A stretch of DNA of 38,378 bases from an uncultured Pirellulaceae bacterium. Lineage in GTDB: Bacteria; Planctomycetota; Planctomycetia; Pirellulales; Pirellulaceae. The stretch is from NCBI GenBank assembly GCA_937967505.1, contig CALCJM010000059.1, forward strand, positions 1-38,378, given 5' to 3'. The translations under genes and the position numbers were made by a program. Of this stretch, positions 1 through 6,257 are shown piece after piece. Below the pieces are notes generated by a model. It was not told the origin of the DNA, ran no database searches, and saw only the letters and a list, made by a program, of their open reading frames with translations. The first letter of the stretch is position 1. The number at the start of each line of letters is the position of its first letter.

Positions 1-1
1 C

Positions 2-814
2 AGGGATTGGTGCCTCTGCCGTGGTGGCATTTGTTGAAGGCGGCTCTGACAAGGTCGATTCCGGACGTTTCAGCCGTAAGCGAATCGTACTGCCCTCGAC
101 TTCGATGCTGTCAAAACGACGTAACACTTTGACCGTGCGGGCGTCATTGGATAAATCCTTGGCAAGGTTCTCCTTTGCCAGTTCCTGTATAAATCGTTCC
201 GGCAAGGGTTCTCCCTTGACTTGCGCGTTGACCAGTTGAACGACCAGGACCCCGTCATCCAGCCGCACATCGACTTGTGCGTCTGCGTTGAAGTAACGTC
301 CGGCTCCTCCGGGAATTTGGTCGGTGGGAATGCTGACCTTGGCACGGATTAAGCCGTCTTCAATTTCCACCAACGCGCGACCACGTAGAGTTTCGTCCAT
401 TTGCAGCAGCGCGTTAATCTGCCGGGCTGTCAAAACCAGTTCCGTCTGGCCGTCTGCTTCCTTCTCCGGCGGAGTGGCAATGCTGCGGCTGTCGCGGCTA
501 TCGCGGTTGTCGCCGATTGGCGAAACCTGTTTCAAGAAGGAATCGACTTCTTCTTTCAACGCTGCCACCTCCTCGTCCTGCATTTCAATCGCAGGCAAGG
601 GCTCCGGTTCGGCGTCAGTATACTTTTCGACCTGCTGAGTAATGAACCAGTATCCGCCGAAACCCAATGCAACAATTAACAGCAGACCTGCAAACGCACT
701 GCCCAAGCAACCTATCGCCCAACAGCCGCATGCCTTCGAAGAAGATTGCGCCGGCAAGGAAGGTGGCTCGAAGGGCAATGGCGGTTTGGGACCTGGATTT
801 AAATCGTCGGCCAT
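2..814 (-). CDS. Membrane-anchored hypothetical protein, 3' end beyond the window
   Basis: The frame opens at an ATG at 814 and stays open to the left edge (271 codons seen, no stop), so the C-terminus is missing. I do not recognise the family. The first 30 residues are proline- and serine-rich with a CGC motif. One hydrophobic segment at about residues 34-58 is flanked by Cys and Gly and probably anchors the protein, leaving a mostly soluble, charged domain outside. That domain starts with an acidic linker and a short RDS repeat (about 112-119). It then has alternating strand-like segments such as LVLTARQINALL and VDVRLDDGVLVVQL, and the visible end is rich in Ser, Thr and Pro. A promoter-like site with an extended -10 lies upstream on this strand. 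The function is unknown; I am sure it is coding because the frame is long and codon use is consistent. Confidence 0.75.
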   Translation of the reverse strand, partial: MADDLNPGPKPPLPFEPPSLPAQSSSKACGCWAIGCLGSAFAGLLLIVALGFGGYWFITQQVEKYTDAEPEPLPAIEMQDEEVAALKEEVDSFLKQVSPIGDNRDSRDSRSIATPPEKEADGQTELVLTARQINALLQMDETLRGRALVEIEDGLIRAKVSIPTDQIPGGAGRYFNADAQVDVRLDDGVLVVQLVNAQVKGEPLPERFIQELAKENLAKDLSNDARTVKVLRRFDSIEVEGSTIRLRLKRPESTLSEPPSTNATTAEAPIP

Positions 815-891
815 CGGTATACCTTGTTCAAAAAACAGCCAGGACGTTCATGGAAGGCTCAAGCAGACCATCAGACCAAGACCGGAATTTT

Positions 892-919
892 ACTATATCA
901 CACCGGGTTAAATGAACAA
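892..919 (-). promoter_or_regulatory. Candidate sigma70 promoter for the minus-strand gene starting at 814
   Basis: Read on the minus strand, TTGTTC (914-919) is followed by a 16-nt spacer and TATAGT (892-897), with a TG dinucleotide one base upstream of the -10, as in extended -10 promoters. It lies about 80 bp upstream of the ATG at 814. The -35 matches only three of six consensus bases. An inverted repeat at 907-947 overlaps this -35. Confidence 0.45.
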
Positions 920-947
920 TGTGGCGTGCGACCGGTCATTGTTTAAC
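907..947. promoter_or_regulatory. Inverted repeat between the divergent genes at 814 and 1074
   Basis: GTTA (907-910) plus AACAATG (915-921) are complementary to CATTGTT (937-943) plus TAAC (944-947). This gives 11 paired bases with a 4-nt bulge and a 15-nt loop. The left arm overlaps the -35 of the candidate minus-strand promoter, so it may be an operator or the base of an RNA hairpin. No regulator for it is visible nearby. Confidence 0.3.
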
Positions 948-992
948 GAGTGCTTCATGAATCGAACGAATGATAGCCAATCGGGCGGCCGT

Positions 993-1020
993 TTGTGCGT
1001 ATGAAAAACGCTGCTACAAT
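993..1020 (+). promoter_or_regulatory. Candidate promoter of lysA
   Basis: TTGTGC (993-998), a 16-nt spacer and TACAAT (1015-1020; five of six consensus bases). Transcription would start near 1027, giving a leader of about 47 nt before the lysA ATG. Confidence 0.5.
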
Positions 1021-1073
1021 GGGCATCCGACAATATAATCTGAAGCCTTCCACCAAAAACCGTTTTAAACGCA

Positions 1074-2339
1074 ATGAACACTCGGCAACTTTTTGCACCA
1101 ACGCGCACTGAAATCTGCGGCATCCCTGTTGGGGAACTGGCAGACAAATTTGGCACACCGACCTATATCTACGATGCTGAAACGATTCGTCAGCGTATCG
1201 AACAATTGCGGCAATTCGATGTGATCCGATTTGCGCAAAAGGCAAACTCCAATATCGCCGTGTTGGACCTAATGCGAAAGCAAGGGGTTGTGGTGGATGC
1301 GGTCAGTTCTGGCGAGGTTCATCGCGCCCAACGCGCCGGATACGAACTGCATGGAGATCCCCATCCGGTGGTTTATACGGCGGATATTTTTGATCGTGAA
1401 GCGCTTGGTCTGGTGGTTGAAAACAACATTCCGGTCAATTGCGGGTCGCCCGACATGATCCGGCAACTGGGGCAAGCGGCTCCCGGACGTGAGATTACGC
1501 TGCGGATCAACCCGGGATTTGGTCACGGGCACAGCGCCAAGACCAACACCGGAGGAGACCATTCGAAACACGGCATCTGGCATGAACAACTGGAAGAATG
1601 TGTCGCCTTGGCCCGGGAGAACCATTTGACCGTCTCCGGATTGCACATGCACATTGGGTCGGGCACCGATTTTGAACACCTGTCCCAGGTGTGCGATGCG
1701 ATGCGGCAGACGGCGATGAGAGTCGGTTCCTCGATTACGTGCATCAGCGCCGGTGGTGGATTGCCCACCCCCTACAAAAACGAAGACCAAGGACTGGATG
1801 TCGATCGTTACTTCCAGCTGTGGGACAAAGTGCGTAAGGATCTGGAAAATGAATTTGGCCATGCAGTGGCTTTGGAGATTGAACCAGGCCGGTTCTTGGT
1901 TGCCGAGTGCGGTTATCTGTTGACGGAGATTCGCGCGGTCAAGAGCATGGGCGAGAATTTATTCTATCTGCTGGATGCCGGATTCAACAATCTGGCCCGG
2001 CCGATTCTGTATGGGGCTTACCATCCGATGTCGATTGCGTTTTCGGGGCAGCCATCGACAGAGTTTCTGGACGCGATCGTGGGCGGTCCTTTGTGCGAAT
2101 CGGGTGATATTTTCACTCAGGAGGAAGGCGGATTTGTTTGTGCCCGAGAGCTTCCGGTCGCCAGTGTGGGAGATTTTTTGGTGATTGAGTGTGCCGGCGC
2201 GTATGGGTTTGTGATGGCGTCGAACTACAACAGCAAACCGCTGGCTGCCGAGGTACTGATTGATGGTGGGCAAGCACATCTGATCCGCAAACGGCAGACG
2301 CCTGAAGATATCGTCGCCGGCGAGATGATCCCTGGCTAA
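1074..2339 (+). CDS. lysA: Diaminopimelate decarboxylase
   Basis: This cytoplasmic PLP enzyme removes the carboxyl group of meso-diaminopimelate to give L-lysine, the last step of lysine synthesis. It is 421 aa, normal for the family. An alanine-racemase-type barrel holds the PLP lysine in RFAQKANSN (K56), HIGSG (193-197), the phosphate-binding glycines SAGGG (225-229) and the EPGR motif (270-273). The C-terminal beta domain carries the substrate-binding CESGD (341-345), whose Cys and Glu act across the dimer interface, and GAYG (375-378). The ATG at 1074 fits the usual N-terminus; there is no clear Shine-Dalgarno site but a good promoter candidate upstream. It appears to be transcribed alone or with the glycosyltransferase 56 bp downstream. 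The related ornithine and carboxynorspermidine decarboxylases are less likely given the full set of DAP-type motifs. Confidence 0.95.
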   Translation: MNTRQLFAPTRTEICGIPVGELADKFGTPTYIYDAETIRQRIEQLRQFDVIRFAQKANSNIAVLDLMRKQGVVVDAVSSGEVHRAQRAGYELHGDPHPVVYTADIFDREALGLVVENNIPVNCGSPDMIRQLGQAAPGREITLRINPGFGHGHSAKTNTGGDHSKHGIWHEQLEECVALARENHLTVSGLHMHIGSGTDFEHLSQVCDAMRQTAMRVGSSITCISAGGGLPTPYKNEDQGLDVDRYFQLWDKVRKDLENEFGHAVALEIEPGRFLVAECGYLLTEIRAVKSMGENLFYLLDAGFNNLARPILYGAYHPMSIAFSGQPSTEFLDAIVGGPLCESGDIFTQEEGGFVCARELPVASVGDFLVIECAGAYGFVMASNYNSKPLAAEVLIDGGQAHLIRKRQTPEDIVAGEMIPG

Positions 2340-2395
2340 CGCGTTAATTGCGTCCGCGCCTTTACGCCAATGCGGCAGGTTGAACAGGGGAATCA

Positions 2396-3355
2396 ATGGC
2401 CGACGAATTCGAACCGGGAGAGCCGTTTGAAAGATCACACCGCATCGACGTGGTGGTCTGCACTTGGAACCGCGCCGATCAGCTAAAAAATATGCTCGGC
2501 TCACTGCTGCGTTTGATTGTTCCATACGACCGGATGTTGCGACTGATCGTGGTCAACAACAACAGTTCTGACGGCACCGGCGAGGTGATTGCAGAGGTCG
2601 CCGATCACAAGTTTTTCGATCGCCACCGGCTGTTGGTCTTAAATGAGCCCAAGCAGGGGCATACTCACGCTCGCAACAAGGCCGTTGACCATCTGGACAG
2701 CGACCTGGTCATGTGGACCGACGATGATGTGAATGTGGATGCCAACTGGGTGGCCAATACCGTTGCGTTCGCCGATGCCAATCCCTGCACCGGGTTCTTC
2801 GGCGGCAAGATCATGGCAAAACTTGAACCACAAAAGCCGGACTGGATTGCGGAAAACTGGGACCTGTTAAAGGGCTGTTTTGCCGAACGCGATCTTGGCG
2901 ATCAGCCGTTGGCGTTGGCGGAAAGCAGACTGCCTTACGGGGCCAATTTCGCGGTCCGAACGTCGTTGCAGAAGCGCTTTCGCTTCGATGCGTCGCTGGG
3001 CAGACGCGGCGATGAGGTGCTGGGCGAAGACGAGGTCGAGATGTTTCGCCGATTGCTTGCCGGGGGCTGGAAAGGACAATGGGTTCCCGGTTCGACGGTT
3101 GAGCATGTGATTGATGCCAGTCGCATCAATGAAGAATACATCCGACGTTACTTCATCGGGCAGGGCAAGGCACTGGTAAAAAAAGGCCAACCGTGGCACA
3201 CGAACAAAAAACGGCTCTGGTGGGCGGCACTGCTGCACTACATCAATTTTCGGTTCAAACGCCAGTACGCACCGTCCCCAGCCTGGTTGGCGCAGCTGAT
3301 CCGCAGTGGGTTGGCCGAAGGTCAGTACGCGCAGCTGAAAGAGCCGGATGTTTGA
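2396..3355 (+). CDS. Family 2 glycosyltransferase
   Basis: A 319-aa GT-A fold glycosyltransferase that would move a sugar from a nucleotide-sugar to an unknown acceptor, probably for envelope or exopolysaccharide. Visible signatures are the nucleotide-binding start VVVCTWNRADQL (19-30), VVNNNSSDGT (52-61), the metal-binding DDD (109-111) after LVMWT, and ED (211-212) in GEDEVEMFRRL, the usual position of the catalytic base. A His at 237 (VEHVID) follows, as often seen in GT2 enzymes. There is no membrane segment, so it is cytosolic or peripheral. The C-terminal tail is basic and aromatic-rich (YINFRFKRQY). It lies 56 bp after lysA on the same strand, with no polysaccharide cluster around it. 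The exact sugar cannot be told from sequence. Confidence 0.88.
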   Translation: MADEFEPGEPFERSHRIDVVVCTWNRADQLKNMLGSLLRLIVPYDRMLRLIVVNNNSSDGTGEVIAEVADHKFFDRHRLLVLNEPKQGHTHARNKAVDHLDSDLVMWTDDDVNVDANWVANTVAFADANPCTGFFGGKIMAKLEPQKPDWIAENWDLLKGCFAERDLGDQPLALAESRLPYGANFAVRTSLQKRFRFDASLGRRGDEVLGEDEVEMFRRLLAGGWKGQWVPGSTVEHVIDASRINEEYIRRYFIGQGKALVKKGQPWHTNKKRLWWAALLHYINFRFKRQYAPSPAWLAQLIRSGLAEGQYAQLKEPDV

Positions 3356-3526
3356 CACTGGCGCTTAACCCGGAAACAGATCGCAAATCGTGGGGCGGTC
3401 GGCAATTGGATATTTCAGCAGATGCGGTTTGAGGGCTGGGGGGAGAGTGGAGAGATTTCCAAGAATTTCACCGCCCGTTACACGACAGGACCTTTGAAGG
3501 CAACGTGCGTGAGGATAGAGTGTGCG

Positions 3527-3556
3527 TTGGTAGCGCGTTTGATTGGCGGCTATAAT
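3527..3556 (+). promoter_or_regulatory. Candidate promoter of the Gfo/Idh/MocA gene
   Basis: TTGGTA (3527-3532), an 18-nt spacer and a perfect TATAAT (3551-3556). It implies a leader of about 100 nt that contains the T-rich repeats. Confidence 0.55.
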
Positions 3557-3595
3557 GCAAAAATTTGTGACGGCGACGCCCCAGAGGATTCCCAC

Positions 3596-3643
3596 TCGAT
3601 TTTCATCTCCTTTGATTTCCATTCTTTCTTTGATTTTCATTCT
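3596..3643 (+). repeat. Short T-rich tandem repeat in a leader
   Basis: Three imperfect units of about 15 bases: 3596-3610, 3611-3625 and 3629-3643. The last two match TTTGATTTYCATTCT at 14 of 15 positions or better. They lie within 70 bases of the ATG at 3664. Confidence 0.5.
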
Positions 3644-3663
3644 ATAACTGCGGACAAAAGCAG

Positions 3664-4746
3664 ATGGCACTTGGATTTGGGATTATTGGCTGCGGTATGA
3701 TCGCGGACTTTCATGCGAAAGCAATCGCGGATACCAGCGGAGCAAAACTGGTGGCCTGCCAAAGCCGCAGGATAGAAGCTGCCGTGCAATTTGCGGGCCG
3801 GCATGGAGGAACCGCGTATACCGGCGTCGCCGAATTATTGGCCGATCCTCACGTTGATATTGTCACAATCTGCACACCCAGCGGCGCCCATCTGGATCCC
3901 GCAGTTGCGGCAGCCAACGCCGGCAAGCATGTGATCGTCGAAAAGCCGCTTGAGATCACTTTGAAACGGTGCGACAAAATTATCGACGCCTGCGTCGCCA
4001 ACCATGTCACACTGTCAACGATTTTTCCGTCCCGGTTTCACGATTCCAGTCAACTGTTGAAGGCGGCGGTTGACCAAGGCAGATTTGGTACGCTGACGCT
4101 GGGGGATGCGTATGTCAAATGGTTTCGCACTCAGGAATATTACGACAGCGGCCAGTGGCGGGGCACGTGGGAGCTGGATGGGGGAGGGGCATTAATGAAC
4201 CAGGCGATTCACAGTGTGGATTTGTTGACCTGGTTGATGGGGCCGGTTGTGGAGATTTCAGCGCAAACTGCGACGCTGGCCCACGACCGGATCGAGGTGG
4301 AGGACGTGGCGACCGCATCATTGAAGTTTGCCAATGGCGCTCTGGGAGTGATCGAAGCATCGACGGCCGCGTTTCCTGGCATGTTGAAGAAGCTCGAAAT
4401 TCACGGCAACCAGGGATCGGTGGTGATCGAAGAAGAAGACATCAAAACATGGTCGTTTGCCAAAATGACCGCGCGGGACAAAAAAATTATCGAAAAATAT
4501 GCTGCGATGACAGATACCGGTGGCGGTGCCGCAGACCCGTCCGCGATTGGTCACGCCGCACACGCCAAGCAATTCAAGGATGTGATCAAGGCGATCAAGA
4601 ATGGGACACCGCTGGCGGTCGATGGTGCCGAAGGCAGACGCAGTGTGGAGATCATTTTGGCCATCTACAAAGCGGCGGAGACGGGAAAAACGATCCAGTT
4701 ACCGCTGGCCAGAGATCCCGTTCTGAAAGCGCGAAAAAAGTCATGA
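3664..4746 (+). CDS. Gfo/Idh/MocA family NAD(P)-dependent oxidoreductase
   Basis: A 360-aa cytoplasmic sugar or inositol dehydrogenase-like enzyme. The N-terminal Rossmann fold starts with GIIGCGMIADFH (6-17). CTPSGAH (70-76) and the family signature EKPLE (93-97) follow, with the catalytic-type Lys at 94. The C-terminal alpha/beta domain has GGGALMNQAIHSVDLLTWL (173-191), whose His183 and Asp186 match the conserved H-x-x-D of family members that oxidise pyranosides. There is no Tat signal, unlike many planctomycete relatives, so it should stay in the cytoplasm. Its own promoter and the hairpin after its stop suggest a single-gene transcript. The substrate is unknown; possible ones include sugar acids, inositols or nucleotide-sugar derivatives. 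Confidence 0.92.
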   Translation: MALGFGIIGCGMIADFHAKAIADTSGAKLVACQSRRIEAAVQFAGRHGGTAYTGVAELLADPHVDIVTICTPSGAHLDPAVAAANAGKHVIVEKPLEITLKRCDKIIDACVANHVTLSTIFPSRFHDSSQLLKAAVDQGRFGTLTLGDAYVKWFRTQEYYDSGQWRGTWELDGGGALMNQAIHSVDLLTWLMGPVVEISAQTATLAHDRIEVEDVATASLKFANGALGVIEASTAAFPGMLKKLEIHGNQGSVVIEEEDIKTWSFAKMTARDKKIIEKYAAMTDTGGGAADPSAIGHAAHAKQFKDVIKAIKNGTPLAVDGAEGRRSVEIILAIYKAAETGKTIQLPLARDPVLKARKKS

Positions 4747-5204
4747 GGCGATTGGCAGTTGAGAGCCTACCGTTGGCGATGCTGCCAGCTTCGCTCCGAC
4801 GCTGGCAGCGTCGCCAACGGATGGTAAATTCCCAACCGCCAACCGCCTTAATGCCTCAATCTATGAGGCTCGGCCACAGACGGGAATTCACCGGGGCGTA
4901 CAAGTTTGTGACAGGCAGTCATGGATCTTCCAAACGCCCGTTTTCGCACACAAATCGTGAAATTCGGGTTTTTACAGGGTGGTTATGCAGATTTTTGCAC
5001 TCCATCAGCGCGGTGACGGTGCCCAATACTTGTGATAGCGGTCACAACGATTGGGCGGGAAATTTGGGTTCTTTTGTCTGTTTTCTACTGATAAAACGGG
5101 CTGAATATCTGCCGCAGATCACTCGGTAACTACAATCGTGAACGGTGCGACGCCTTTCCTCCAATTGTGAATTCGACTTTGAACGCCCGGGTCGAAACAA
5201 TCTC
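4747..5204. other. Intergenic region with a long hairpin
   Basis: About 460 bases without a convincing gene. Apart from the 4770-4820 inverted repeat I see no structured element. A frame reading on from within the preceding gene runs through here, but it is out of frame with that gene and lacks any recognisable protein signature. Confidence 0.5.
4770..4820. repeat. Long inverted repeat (20-bp arms, 11-nt loop)
   Basis: The arms at 4770-4789 and 4801-4820 are complementary at 19 of 20 positions, and the one exception still allows a G-T type pair in RNA on one strand. The loop is TTCGCTCCGAC. It begins 24 bp after the stop of the Gfo/Idh/MocA gene and has no following T-run, so it is not a classical intrinsic terminator. 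It looks like a dispersed palindromic (REP-like) unit that could also protect or end the transcript. Confidence 0.7.
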
Positions 5205-5840
5205 ATGTTAAAAACAACCAAGCAGCCCGTCAAAAAGAAGACCATGAAGAACGACATCATCCTCTTCGCCGCCATGTTCGCCATCGCGTGGATGGGTTAC
5301 AACTTGATTGACGAGCAGTTTGGCGATCGATCTGGCTCCGGGGAGGCGGCGGTGGAGACACCAGTCACCACGGACGTGGCTTCGCCGGATTTAATGGCTA
5401 ACCCAAACGGAATCGATGCGTCGATCGTCAGCGCGTCGGTCGCCTCCGACACCGTCCCTGCGACCAGCATCGTGGGTTCCGGGGAACAACAAATCAAATC
5501 GATGTTGAAGAATCGTGTTGATGCCTGGAATGTTCGGAATCTTGAACGTTACATGGCCGACTACCGGAAGTTTGATTCTTTGACCATCAACATCAATGGC
5601 GAAACGACCAAAGATTGGCAGCCAGTATACAACCGACTTGCACAACAGTTCTGCCCAGAGATGGGGACCTTGCGGATCGAAAACATGCAAATCGATATGG
5701 TGGGTGACGTTGCGGCGGTGGTCGTTGCCGACTGGAATCGACAGCAAAAGGATAGCGTCACTAACGGACGCATGAATTTGGTGCTGAATAAGGTTGATTC
5801 TACCTGGAAGATTATCGCGGAGACGCTGACTGAAGATTAG
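5205..5840 (+). CDS. Membrane-anchored NTF2-like (SnoaL/DUF4440-type) protein
   Basis: The protein is 212 aa from the ATG at 5205; a longer form from 5145 and a shorter one from 5244 are possible. A basic head (KQPVKKK) precedes one hydrophobic segment, about residues 19-34 (LFAAMFAIAWMGYNLI), so the rest is probably outside the cytoplasmic membrane. A Ser/Thr/Val-rich linker follows. The last 115 residues resemble the NTF2/SnoaL cone fold: a helix with VDAWNVRNLERYMADY, then strands ending in MNLVLNKVDSTWKIIAETL, the typical last strand of DUF4440 proteins. Such domains bind small ligands or serve as scaffolds, and no catalytic residue can be assigned. The neighbours give no functional hint. 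I chose 5205 because it gives a short basic n-region before the membrane segment. Confidence 0.72.
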   Translation: MLKTTKQPVKKKTMKNDIILFAAMFAIAWMGYNLIDEQFGDRSGSGEAAVETPVTTDVASPDLMANPNGIDASIVSASVASDTVPATSIVGSGEQQIKSMLKNRVDAWNVRNLERYMADYRKFDSLTININGETTKDWQPVYNRLAQQFCPEMGTLRIENMQIDMVGDVAAVVVADWNRQQKDSVTNGRMNLVLNKVDSTWKIIAETLTED

Positions 5841-6257
5841 GGATTTACGATATTAATTTGGCAGAATTCCAAATAAATGCATCGCAAGAGATTTCGGAGA
5901 GTCCCGGCACGTTTACGGTCAATGGAAGACCAGTGGCCGGCCTTGAGCCACAAAATTCCGCAAAGAATCTTCTTTCGCGATCTCTTCTTTCTTCTTAACG
6001 GTGCTGAAGGTGGTGTTTCTATCGCCCACCGTCGCGTCTGAGCGATGGAATATCCAAGCTCCGGGTCTTCTTGTTGAGGGCTGAATGAACTCGAACATAG
6101 CTCATCCCGTCAGGGAATTTTTGGTGGGCAACGCGTGTTTAGCCATTCGCTGAGGGGGGTGTAAGGGTGTACCATAGGAGGCGGCAAGGTCGCCAGCGCG
6201 GAGACAAACAGCCACTCAAAAATGAACCGCCATTCAAAGAAAGCTCAACACAAAATT
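5841..6257. other. Intergenic region before the GH2 gene
   Basis: About 415 bases with no complete gene I trust. A short frame from TTG 5858 to TAA 5998 would encode about 46 residues including GTFTVNGRPVAGLEPQN. That resembles the start of carboxypeptidase-regulatory-like domains common in planctomycetes and may be a gene relic. Small GC-rich inverted repeats (TCCC/GGGA near 6105; GGCG/CGCC near 6180) are also present. No promoter is obvious. Confidence 0.4.

Larger units (their letters stand above)
3359..3663. other. Intergenic region with promoter and pyrimidine-rich leader
   Basis: No credible gene is present in these 305 bases. They hold a strong promoter candidate (3527-3556). The leader just before the next gene contains three imperfect copies of a T-rich unit (3596-3610, 3611-3625, 3629-3643). 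Confidence 0.6.

Noticed and set aside
1269-1862. A 197-codon minus-strand frame
   Set aside because: Antisense to lysA, whose catalytic motifs are complete.
4119-5129. A 336-codon plus-strand reading frame overlapping the Gfo/Idh/MocA gene
   Set aside because: It lies out of frame within a clear oxidoreductase gene for most of its length, and its product is rich in Arg, Gly and Cys without any motif.
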